18,211 bases of DNA, taken from contig JACQEL010000259.1 of NCBI GenBank assembly GCA_016200595.1, positions 1 through 18,211 of the forward strand, in the 5' to 3' direction. Shown here piece by piece: positions 1-6,303 of this stretch; positions within the stretch are counted from its first letter, which is position 1; the number at the start of each line of letters is the position of its first letter. The notes under the pieces were generated by a model. It was not told where the DNA came from. It did no database searches and was given only the letters and a program-made list of their open reading frames with translations. The DNA comes from Deltaproteobacteria bacterium. GTDB taxonomy: Bacteria; Desulfobacterota; Binatia; Bin18. The position numbers and the translations under genes are program-made.

Positions 1-164
1 GGTCATTCAGTCCCCGCTAGAGGAAACTCTGCCGTTCACCCTTCGACGCGCTCAGGGCGAACGGGGCCAGAGGTGAACGTGTTGAAGATTTGCCGTTCGT
101 GCTGAGCCTGTCGAAGCACGGTGACAGGTGGTCACATGCCCGGCCAGAATTCTGATATGCACCC
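1..164 (+). mobile_element. MITE-like 183-bp element, copy 1 (left end outside window)
   Basis: Non-coding element homologous to the inverted copy at 7510-7692. Bases 1-12 (GGTCATTCAGTC) align with base 20 onward of the other copy, and the shared right end is GATATGCACCC at 154-164. By this alignment 19 bases lie left of the window, which gives the same total length of 183 bp. The core holds two hairpin-forming modules, one starting CCGTTCACCC at 32 and one starting CCGTTCGTGCTGAG at about 95. It carries no gene. It sits directly upstream of the N-formylglutamate amidohydrolase gene. The left terminus and target duplication cannot be seen. Confidence 0.7.
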
Positions 165-176
165 AAAAGTTTGCTT

Positions 177-190
177 AGACTTGCAAGTCT
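177..190. promoter_or_regulatory. 14-bp perfect palindrome, possible operator
   Basis: AGACTTGCAAGTCT is a perfect loop-less palindrome 26 bases before the start codon of the formylglutamate amidohydrolase gene. It has the geometry of a dimeric repressor site. A hairpin terminator is less likely because there is no loop. No regulator gene is adjacent, so function is inference. Confidence 0.3.
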
Positions 191-215
191 TTTCGCTCTT
201 CAGTAAGGGAAAGGC

Positions 216-962
216 ATGGCGCAGCAAAAATCTTTTGAGCTCATCAACCCGGCGGGGCGCTCTTCGCTCGTGCTCACCTGTGAGCACGCGTCTTATGACG
301 TCCCGGAAGAGTACCAGGGGCTTGGCATCAGCCGCGAAGAAATTCGCCGTCATATTGGGTGGGACATTGGCGCCCGCGCAGTCGTGCAAGCGCTGGCCCA
401 AGTCCTTGATGCTCCGGCCATATGCTCCAGGTATTCGCGCTTATTGATTGATTGTAATCGTGACCTCGCTGATCATGACCTTATTGTTCCCGAAAGTGAC
501 GGCACTCAAGTGCCATTCAATCACGACCTGTCCGTTGAAGAACGTCACAACCGCATTGAGCGGTTTTATCAGCCATATCATGAAGCGATCGATAACCTGT
601 TCAACACCAGAGACAGCGAGAATCTAACCCTCCTGAGTATCCACAGCTTCACACCGGTGTTAGGAAAAAGCGAACGTCAGTTCGATCTCGGTATCTTGTT
701 CGACCGCTACGAGGATCTGGCGCAAGAGGTTGGTCAGCGGTTAGCCTATAGCGGCTCTGCAGTGCGCTACAACGAACCGTATTCAGGATATGAGGGTCTC
801 ATCTTCAGCGCGCGTACGCATGGACAACAGCACGGGATCGTTTACCTTGAGATTGAAATCAATAATAGTTTGATTACCGATGAGGAGCGGGCTAAGCGTA
901 TGGGTCAGGTACTCGGGACGGTGTTGCAGGAAATGTTTCTCAAGAAGTCAGACAAACAATAA
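216..962 (+). CDS. N-formylglutamate amidohydrolase family protein
   Basis: 248 aa, the usual length for this family of zinc-dependent amidohydrolases, which release formate and glutamate from N-formylglutamate (the last step of one histidine degradation route) or act on related N-formyl amino acids. Visible family features are an N-terminal VLTCEHAS segment, a central DCNRD motif and SIHSFTPV, which contribute metal and substrate contacts in the family. It is soluble, with no signal peptide. The start at 216 follows a purine-rich AAGGGAAAGG. The next gene begins 29 bases after the stop and also handles a formyl group, so the two likely form an operon. No hut genes are present, so histidine degradation is not proven as its pathway. 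Confidence 0.88.
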   Translation: MAQQKSFELINPAGRSSLVLTCEHASYDVPEEYQGLGISREEIRRHIGWDIGARAVVQALAQVLDAPAICSRYSRLLIDCNRDLADHDLIVPESDGTQVPFNHDLSVEERHNRIERFYQPYHEAIDNLFNTRDSENLTLLSIHSFTPVLGKSERQFDLGILFDRYEDLAQEVGQRLAYSGSAVRYNEPYSGYEGLIFSARTHGQQHGIVYLEIEINNSLITDEERAKRMGQVLGTVLQEMFLKKSDKQ

Positions 963-991
963 AGCTTGCGATGTGATGAAGGAGGGTAACA

Positions 992-1906
992 ATGCGTATC
1001 ATACTGATCGGCCAAGCAGCTTTCGCGGAAAAGACCCTAGAGAAACTGGTAAACAACGGGGAAGAGGTAGTGGCGGTCTTCTGTCCTCCCGACGCTCCGG
1101 GAGGGAAGTTCGATCCCGTCAAACAGCGAGCTTTGCAGCTTGGTATTCCTGTGCAGCAGCATAAAAGTTTGAAAGGAGCGGAAGTCCGAGAGCAGTTCGT
1201 CTCTTTGCAAGCTGATCTGGCAATCCTGGCTTTTGTCACGCAGATCGTTCCGCCCTCGGTCTTTAATGTGCCACGGTTCGGCAGTATCTGTTTTCATCCC
1301 TCGCTCCTGCCGAAGTACCGCGGCCGCAGCGCGATCAACTGGGCCTTGATGAAGGGGGAAAGCAAAACCGGGGTCACACTCTTCTGGGTCGATGAGGGAA
1401 TCGATACTGGTCCTCTCCTGCTGCAAAAGGAAGTTGCGGTTGACCCGGACGATACCACCGGAACCCTGTACTTCAACAAGCTCTTTCCTGTAGGAGTAGA
1501 GGCGATCGGCGAGTCAGTGAATTTGATCAAAGCCGGAAACCCCCCTCGCATCGTTCAGGATGAAGCCAAGGCGAACTACGACCCGCCTTGTGGCGACGAA
1601 CACGCGCGCATCGACTGGTCCAAGCCAGCCCAGGAGGTCTACAATTTGATCCGCGGTTGTGACCCTCAGCCTGGCGCCCACACTACCTGGCAGGGAAAGA
1701 TGGTACGGTTCTATGACTGCCGTCTGCGACGCGATGCCCATAGTGCATCTCCGGGACAGATTGTCGAGATCGGCGCAGAGAACCTGAGTGTCGCTGTTCC
1801 TGGTGGTGTAATCGTCGCGACGAAAGCAAGAGGAGAGAAAGGCAAGGTCGCTGCAGCAGAATTGGCTAAGCAGGCGGGAGTAAGTGTCGGCGCTCAGTTG
1901 ACCTGA
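992..1906 (+). CDS. Formyltransferase/10-formyltetrahydrofolate hydrolase-like protein
   Basis: 304 aa with the N-terminal formyl transferase fold (about 1-180) and the C-terminal Fmt-type domain (about 200-300). The motif HPSLLPKYRGRSAINW (102-117) and DEGIDTG (134-140) place the catalytic His at 102 and Asp at 138. The spacing of 36 equals that of H106/D142 in the hydrolase domain of 10-formyl-THF dehydrogenase. The third position is Cys100, where true methionyl-tRNA formyltransferases have Asn in an NxH motif. This argues for a hydrolase-like or sugar/amine formyltransferase role rather than Fmt. A strong AAGGAGGG precedes the ATG. It is paired with the formylglutamate amidohydrolase upstream. 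Confidence 0.82.
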   Translation: MRIILIGQAAFAEKTLEKLVNNGEEVVAVFCPPDAPGGKFDPVKQRALQLGIPVQQHKSLKGAEVREQFVSLQADLAILAFVTQIVPPSVFNVPRFGSICFHPSLLPKYRGRSAINWALMKGESKTGVTLFWVDEGIDTGPLLLQKEVAVDPDDTTGTLYFNKLFPVGVEAIGESVNLIKAGNPPRIVQDEAKANYDPPCGDEHARIDWSKPAQEVYNLIRGCDPQPGAHTTWQGKMVRFYDCRLRRDAHSASPGQIVEIGAENLSVAVPGGVIVATKARGEKGKVAAAELAKQAGVSVGAQLT

Positions 1907-1937
1907 GACTAGTAGTCCGTCCGGGTGGTTTTGCGGG

Positions 1938-2021
1938 GTCATTGCGAGGAGCAGAGCGACGAAGCAATCTCGTTAACTTGCGGTTCCCTCACAGAGATTG
2001 CTTCGCTGCGCTCGCAATGAC
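1938..2021. repeat. Imperfect inverted repeat between convergent genes (GTCATTGCGAG type)
   Basis: The left arm starts GTCATTGCGAG (1938) and continues to GAAGCAATCTC. The right arm is its reverse complement and ends CTCGCAATGAC (2021). The arms differ only by a short insertion in the left arm. The element lies between two convergent genes (stops at 1906 and 2050), where it could also end transcription from both sides, although there is no clear T-tract. This motif type recurs in many bacterial genomes as a dispersed non-coding repeat. I saw no target duplication. Confidence 0.75.
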
Positions 2022-2049
2022 AACCCCTGATTTTCACACTGACGAAATA

Positions 2050-2565
2050 CTAGGCCACGGCAGGTTCAGTAAACTCTAGCTCTACCAGAATCTGCCCCAG
2101 TTCAACCAAATCCCCAGGCGTAACGTGGACCTTCTTCACCCGGGCGGTACCCTCGGCCGAGAGGGTGTTCTCCATCTTCATAGCCTCAAGTAACACTAAG
2201 GCTTCCCCGGATTCGACCGTTGCGCCTTCAGCAACTAGTACTTGCAGGATCTTCCCAGGCATGGGGGAACGCACCTGTGGATCTAACCTCCCCGCTTCAC
2301 GCTGCCGGGTTTGTGATTTCCTTTCTTGTACTTGGGTAAATTCATAGACCTGTCCCGCAATCGCCACCAAGGTCCGCGTACCGTCACTGGCGACATGGAC
2401 ATGGAGCGGCTTTCCCTCAACCAGCAAGGTCAAGGCTTCGTCACTGACAGACAGCAGCTGTATAGTCCGAGTCTGGTCGTTGACGGCAACCTCATACTGA
2501 TTCCCACTCTGAGTGTATTCGATGGTCAGCGCTTCCCCGCCAGCTGAGAGAATTGTTTTCATCAT
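2050..2565 (-). CDS. Biotin carboxyl carrier protein (biotin/lipoyl attachment domain)
   Basis: 171 aa. The C-terminal half (about 97-165) is a biotinyl domain with PMPGK (101-105) and the biotinylation motif EAMKMEN, with Lys130 as the biotin acceptor. The N-terminal half (about 1-85) resembles the barrel domain that precedes the carrier domain in acyl-CoA carboxylase alpha subunits and stand-alone carriers of propionyl/acetyl-CoA carboxylases. An AGGA lies a few bases before the first of two consecutive ATGs. No biotin carboxylase or carboxyltransferase gene is adjacent, so its partners must be encoded elsewhere. The gene is divergent from the exported-enzyme cluster that starts at 2679. 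Confidence 0.9.
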   Translation of the reverse strand: MMKTILSAGGEALTIEYTQSGNQYEVAVNDQTRTIQLLSVSDEALTLLVEGKPLHVHVASDGTRTLVAIAGQVYEFTQVQERKSQTRQREAGRLDPQVRSPMPGKILQVLVAEGATVESGEALVLLEAMKMENTLSAEGTARVKKVHVTPGDLVELGQILVELEFTEPAVA

Positions 2566-2678
2566 GATATCCTGCGTAGAATAGTCGCCTTATGGAGCTT
2601 GACCATAGCCGAGCCATACGATTGAGAAAAGAGGCTGAAACGCTAACAATGGCAACAAAACCGAACAGGAGGCAGGTA

Positions 2679-3452
2679 ATGCAGAACAAAGCTCAACCAA
2701 CGAGAAAACCGCGAGCGCTCTTTTGGGCACAGACAGCAGTTCTTTTCTGCGTGCTCGGAGTCCCCTTCCTCACAGCACAGGCAACCGAGCCGCAGCCGCA
2801 GGAAACGCTGGCACCCACTCGGCCTGCCCTTGTCATGCTAGCCAAAATCGCCGCCGCAGGAGCCTCTGGGCAGTTTGAGGTGGCCGAGCAATTCTTTGCC
2901 CAAGGAAAAGAGGCTGGCCTCAGTCCATTACAAATGTACGAAGCAGTGTTGAATCTCCTACCTTACATCGGCTATCCACGCACTTTGAGCACCATGAGCC
3001 GCTTCCAGAAGGTCTACCCGCAGTACATCCGTGAGAGGTCTGCAGGGAAAGACCCACAACCCACCGAGCCGTGGCGCGAATATGCGGTAGAGGAATGGGG
3101 AAAACGTGGCGCCCAAGTGCAACAACAACTTGGAGTGGGAGGACCAGGCAGGGAGGAGTTTGCCCGGCAGATAATGCTCCTGAGTCCCGAGTTAGCCGAC
3201 TGGGTGCGGTATGATGACTTTGGCCGTGTCTTTGGCCGCGCAGGACTTGTGCTGCTCGAACGGGAAGCGATCGTTATTGGAGTCTTGATTGCTCAAGCTG
3301 CTCCGCAACTCGCTACTCACTATCGAGCAATGTTGCGTGTGGGGGGCAGCGACGAGTTGATGGATACGCTGCTGGAGGCAGTGTCAGGAATTGTAGGCGA
3401 ACCGGCGATTGCAGCTTCCCGCCGCTATATCGCTGAGGCACGCACGCAGTAG
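2679..3452 (+). CDS. Exported carboxymuconolactone decarboxylase-like protein
   Basis: 257 aa from the chosen ATG, which has a perfect AGGAGG six bases upstream (2667-2672). In-frame ATGs at 2592 and 2649 lack this and would bury the signal peptide. The N-terminus has a basic stretch, a hydrophobic core (LFWAQTAVLFCVLGVPFL) and a likely cleavage site after AQA near residue 35. The mature part has two CMD-like helical halves (about 45-110 and 150-250), each with the family pattern of a helix followed by EA.L.LLPY or E..SGI. No CxxC redox pair of the AhpD type is present. CMD-fold proteins act on ring-cleavage lactones or as peroxidases; the substrate here is unknown. It leads a run with two more exported enzymes. 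Confidence 0.75.
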   Translation: MQNKAQPTRKPRALFWAQTAVLFCVLGVPFLTAQATEPQPQETLAPTRPALVMLAKIAAAGASGQFEVAEQFFAQGKEAGLSPLQMYEAVLNLLPYIGYPRTLSTMSRFQKVYPQYIRERSAGKDPQPTEPWREYAVEEWGKRGAQVQQQLGVGGPGREEFARQIMLLSPELADWVRYDDFGRVFGRAGLVLLEREAIVIGVLIAQAAPQLATHYRAMLRVGGSDELMDTLLEAVSGIVGEPAIAASRRYIAEARTQ

Positions 3453-3507
3453 CTCTTGACTCCTGAGACAGAGAAATCTGTTCACTGCAAGTGTAAAGGA
3501 GAGAGAC

Positions 3508-4491
3508 ATGGCAACAGAGGGAATGTCGCGCAGGGGTTTTCTCAAGAGCATGGGAACGGTGGCCGCGGCCGCAGCTATGGCAGGACAGGTCTCGCTACCC
3601 AGAGCCGTAGCGGCGGCTCCGGCTGTCACGAGGAAAGTGCGCTTTGGCGTGCAAACCCATCCACAAAATGTGGCGTATAAAGACCTCCTGCAGACCTGGC
3701 AAGAAATAGATGAGTTAGGCTTTGATACCGCTTTTGTCTTTGACCATTTCATCCCTATTTACTCCGATGCCAATGGACCGTGCCTGGAAGGCTGGACGTT
3801 GCTCTCCGCGCTGGCGGCACAGACCAAGCAGGTGAAGGTCGGTGTGCTCGTCACTGGCAACACCTACCGTAACCCCGCCCTCTTAGCGAAGATGGCCGCC
3901 ACGGTGGATCACGTAAGTAACGGCCGGCTGATTCTCGGCATGGGAGCTGGGTGGTTTGCATTGGAACACACTGCCTATGGGATACCTTTTTCCACCGCGG
4001 GCGGAAGAGCCAAACAGCTCGTCGAAGCGGTAGAGGTAGTGAATCTCTTGTTCACGCAGGAGCGGAGTAATTTCACCGGCAAGTATTATCAACTCAAGGA
4101 TGCCCCTTTTGCTCCGAAGACCGTGCAGAAGCCACACCCGCCAATTCTGATCGGAGGCATGGGTCCTAAGCGTATTCAACCTCTCGTCGCTCGCCACGGC
4201 GATATTTGGAACTTCTTCGTCCGTGACGGCGACCCCCAAGAGGCAAAGCAGATCAACGCGAAGTTTGATGCGATTTGCCGCAAAGTCGGCCGTGACCCGG
4301 CGCAGGTCGAGAGGTCGATTTCTCTGCCTGCTCCTCAGCTTAATGGCACCACAGAGGAAGTGCACAGTCGCATCCAAGCTCTGGTCGATGCCGGGGTACA
4401 GCACTTTATTATCTCTCTGCCCGCTCCGTATGACCGCGCACTGCTGCATCGCTTTGCTAAAGATGTTATCCCTACATTTCGCTCGACGTGA
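3508..4491 (+). CDS. Tat-exported LLM-class (luciferase-like) F420/flavin-dependent oxidoreductase
   Basis: 327 aa. The N-terminus carries a twin-arginine motif SRRGFLK (7-13), an Ala-rich hydrophobic stretch and a probable cleavage site near residue 37. The rest is a luciferase-like TIM barrel: FGVQTHPQ at the first strand, DTAFVFDHF, KVGVLVTGNTYRNPALLAK, LILGMGAGWF and PPILIGGMGPKR are typical of F420-dependent family members. Tat export fits a protein that folds around its cofactor in the cytoplasm. AAGGAGAGAG precedes the start. It lies 55 bases after the CMD-like gene and 62 bases before the PNPOx-like gene. F420 rather than FMN is inferred from family resemblance only. Confidence 0.85.
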   Translation: MATEGMSRRGFLKSMGTVAAAAAMAGQVSLPRAVAAAPAVTRKVRFGVQTHPQNVAYKDLLQTWQEIDELGFDTAFVFDHFIPIYSDANGPCLEGWTLLSALAAQTKQVKVGVLVTGNTYRNPALLAKMAATVDHVSNGRLILGMGAGWFALEHTAYGIPFSTAGGRAKQLVEAVEVVNLLFTQERSNFTGKYYQLKDAPFAPKTVQKPHPPILIGGMGPKRIQPLVARHGDIWNFFVRDGDPQEAKQINAKFDAICRKVGRDPAQVERSISLPAPQLNGTTEEVHSRIQALVDAGVQHFIISLPAPYDRALLHRFAKDVIPTFRST

Positions 4492-4553
4492 GAGTCTCAA
4501 GAAGAGCGCAGGCAACAACTAGTGTTAGTGCCAGAAAAGAAAGGAGGAGCTTC

Positions 4554-5123
4554 ATGCTCTACCGTAAAATTGTTTTTATCACTGTTCTTACTGCCTCTCT
4601 TATCGCTTCCTTGACCGTCCGCAGCGAGGGGGCTGATGAGGCGAAAACTCCCAGCCAGGGCGCGGCGAAAGGAACCGCTGTGCGCTCAGCACGTCAGGCC
4701 GTCACCTCTACTACCTTTTCTCCGGCTGCCACCGAGTTTCTCCAGCAGCCTTTCGCTTCACAGCTAGTCACCCTCAACCCGAGCGGCAGTCCTCAGGTCA
4801 CCGTCATGTGGTTCAAATATGAAAATGGCGCTCTGCTCTTCACTACGACCACCGACCGCAACAAGTTCCGCAATATGCAGAAAGACTCGCGCGCGGTTTT
4901 CTCAGTCGTGGATCCTACCAACATGTATAAGTGGGTGATCGTACATGGCAAGCTTTCAGTAGTGGAGGGCCGTGATCCAAAAACATTTTACAGTGGCCTA
5001 GCCGAGCACTATCTGAAGGCCGAGAGCTTAGCCGAGTGGCGCAAGACTGCGCTCATGGACCGGCGCACGGTCTTGCGGTTAACTCCCAAGCAGATCACCA
5101 CGATGGGGTTTCCTCAGGAATAG
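4554..5123 (+). CDS. Exported pyridoxamine 5'-phosphate oxidase-fold (PPOX, F420/FMN-dependent) protein
   Basis: 189 aa from the ATG at 4554, which has AGGAGG at 4542-4547; a longer in-frame start at 4488 overlaps the preceding gene and lacks a ribosome site. Residues 1-26 form a Sec-type signal peptide (basic start, hydrophobic core VFITVLTASLIASL, likely cleavage near EGA). From residue 55 the split-barrel fold is visible: FLQQPFASQLVTLNPSGSPQVTVMWFKYENGALLFTT, then a basic TDRNKFRNMQ segment that binds cofactor phosphate in the family, and a C-terminal RTVLRLTPKQITT strand as in PPOX-class F420 proteins. Its neighbour is a Tat-exported luciferase-like enzyme, which suggests a shared extracytoplasmic redox job. 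Confidence 0.8.
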   Translation: MLYRKIVFITVLTASLIASLTVRSEGADEAKTPSQGAAKGTAVRSARQAVTSTTFSPAATEFLQQPFASQLVTLNPSGSPQVTVMWFKYENGALLFTTTTDRNKFRNMQKDSRAVFSVVDPTNMYKWVIVHGKLSVVEGRDPKTFYSGLAEHYLKAESLAEWRKTALMDRRTVLRLTPKQITTMGFPQE

Positions 5124-5144
5124 GGGTAATAAAGGGACGCCGCG

Positions 5145-5233
5145 TACAGTGGTTTTCACTTGCATGAGTCCTCTTCTGGGAGCGCGGGCGTCCCGCCCGC
5201 TTTGAAGAGCGACCAAGATGGTCGCGCTCCCAG
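5145..5233 (+). repeat. 89-bp cruciform repeat, copy A
   Basis: Begins TACAGTGGTTTTCACTTGCATG and ends CGCGCTCCCAG. The palindromic part has an outer stem (TGGGAGCGCG with CGCGCTCCCA) that encloses two hairpins, GCGGGC/GCCCGC type and GCGACCA-AGA-TGGTCGC, so it can fold as a three-way cruciform. A homologous copy lies in inverted orientation at 8761-8849, and the similarity includes the non-palindromic TTTTCACTTGCATG part. This GGGAGCGCGGGCGTCCCGCCCGC type is a common dispersed bacterial repeat. It fills the gap between the PPOX gene and the muconolactone-isomerase-like gene. Confidence 0.85.
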
Positions 5234-5307
5234 GACGCATCCAACTACAAATTGCTCTGTAGGAAAGAACCTACTGCCGAACTTGCCCTACGAGAGGAGT
5301 AAACATC

Positions 5308-5598
5308 ATGCAATTCTTATTTCTTGCCCAGATCGTCGAAGGCACACGGGACGACCAGGTTGCCCCGCTGCTCAAAGCTGAGTCGCTCAGAGCCTGGGAA
5401 CTCCAGGCTGCCGGCCTCATTCGTTCACTGCATTCGCGCACTGACGTGCGTGGCGTCATTGGCATGCTCGAAGGGGCAGACTTGGCGGAAGTAACCAAAG
5501 CGATTGAGTCGTTGCCGATGGTGAAGGCCGGAGTGCTGAAGACCGAGATCATCGCGCTCAAGCCGTATGTAGGGTATGAGCGTCTGTTTGTAAAGTGA
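5308..5598 (+). CDS. Small muconolactone-isomerase-like/dimeric alpha-beta barrel protein
   Basis: 96 aa. The sequence starts with a strand (MQFLFLAQIVEG), then a helix with QVAPLLKAESLRAWELQAAGLIRSLHSR, a strand and turn (DVRGVIGMLEGADLAEVTKAIESLP) and a C-terminal strand, which matches the ferredoxin-like fold and length of muconolactone delta-isomerase and YciI-like proteins. Substrate and catalysis cannot be read from the sequence. A GAGGAG lies 9 bases before the ATG. It follows the exported enzyme run in the same direction after a repeat-filled gap of 184 bases and has no signal peptide. Confidence 0.6.
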   Translation: MQFLFLAQIVEGTRDDQVAPLLKAESLRAWELQAAGLIRSLHSRTDVRGVIGMLEGADLAEVTKAIESLPMVKAGVLKTEIIALKPYVGYERLFVK

Positions 5599-5630
5599 AG
5601 ATGGTGTTTCTTGTCAAGGAGTGAGGATTT

Positions 5631-6011
5631 TCACTTCACAATAGCCGACGGAATATTGGGACTCTTCGGATTGACCGTGACCTTTTGTTCGCTCGGGTGG
5701 ACCACCAGATCCATATCTTCCATCGGGACTGCGCCCATGAGAACAGTATCCCCAAGCACGAGCGCGCCGGTAAAGCAGGTGCGATTCTCAAACTTCACCT
5801 GGATTGGTCCGACGTACGACACGAGGTGCGACTTGGCATCAGCCGTGACGACTTCACGCTGTTCGATGGCCGGCAATTGCAACTGCACGGCGACATGCTC
5901 AGGTATGCACAGCGTTGTTGCGCCGGTCTCAACAAGTGCCTCAACCTCAATGGCTTTGAGCAGCGGATCTCGCGGATTTGATAAGCTGATGTTGGTATAG
6001 ACGAGCCCCAT
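5631..6011 (-). CDS. Retropepsin-like (clan AA) aspartic protease-fold protein with ETGA in place of DTGA
   Basis: 126 aa, the length of bacterial single-domain clan AA proteins. The pattern ALVETGATTLCIP (25-37) sits where these proteins carry a D-T/S-G-A catalytic loop, but the Asp is Glu28. The second family signature, VLMGAVPME (a hydrophobic-hydrophobic-G loop), is intact near the C-terminus. The D-to-E change may impair proteolysis. No Shine-Dalgarno is visible before the ATG, but a perfect TATAAT ends 10 bases upstream, which suggests a leaderless mRNA. It is convergent with the 5308 gene and co-directional with the phosphotransferase gene 292 bases upstream. Confidence 0.65.
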   Translation of the reverse strand: MGLVYTNISLSNPRDPLLKAIEVEALVETGATTLCIPEHVAVQLQLPAIEQREVVTADAKSHLVSYVGPIQVKFENRTCFTGALVLGDTVLMGAVPMEDMDLVVHPSEQKVTVNPKSPNIPSAIVK

Positions 6012-6021
6012 AGTCCGAGCG

Positions 6022-6027
6022 ATTATA
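6022..6027 (-). promoter_or_regulatory. Consensus -10 box for a leaderless transcript of the retropepsin-like gene
   Basis: On the minus strand TATAAT is followed after 10 bases by the ATG at 6011. Transcription would start within a few bases of the start codon, which fits the missing ribosome site. No good -35 hexamer is visible at 16-18 bp, so this rests on the -10 alone. Confidence 0.35.
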
Positions 6028-6196
6028 CGCGCATCCCGCAGTCAGAGACCAGCGGGGTCAGCTTCTCTACACTTCTCTACTGCACAGGAGAATCTGCCGC
6101 ACCGTTATTCTGCTCCGGACGTTGATGACCCTGGGGCGTACTCGGGTGCAAATCGCTAATGAAATTTGACGAACAAGATAGGTAAGCGAGGCTCCT

Positions 6197-6249
6197 GGTG
6201 GCACGGGCTTCCAGCCCGTGCTCAGAACAGGCTGGAAGCCTGTTCTACC
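6197..6249. repeat. Double-hairpin intergenic repeat (GGCTTCCAGCC type)
   Basis: Two adjacent perfect hairpins: GCACGGGCT-TCC-AGCCCGTGC (6201-6221) and AGAACAGGCT-GGA-AGCCTGTTCT (6224-6246). It lies in the 292-base gap downstream of the phosphotransferase gene. This is a known style of dispersed bacterial repeat. It could attenuate read-through into the retropepsin-like gene, but there is no U-tract. The rest of the 6012-6303 gap shows nothing else I can name. Confidence 0.75.
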
Positions 6250-6303
6250 ATTACCTGGCCGCAAGTCTCATTACCGATTTCGTTCATCAAATCTTATTAG
6301 GTG

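Noticed and set aside
992..1906. Methionyl-tRNA formyltransferase (fmt)
   Set aside because: The NxH motif is replaced by CFH, the HPSLLP...SAINW pattern is that of 10-formyl-THF hydrolase domains, and no def or ribosomal neighbours are present.
3384..3752. 122-aa minus-strand open frame across the gene boundary
   Set aside because: It overlaps two strongly supported plus-strand genes and has no ribosome site or recognisable domain.
5101..5245. GGACGC direct repeat as a target duplication of the 5145 cruciform repeat
   Set aside because: Only six bases, its distance from the conserved element ends differs from copy B, and copy B has no equivalent.
5160..5381. 73-aa open frame (SAGVPPA-type peptide)
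   Set aside because: It is the translation of the cruciform repeat, not a gene; the same false peptide arises wherever this repeat occurs.
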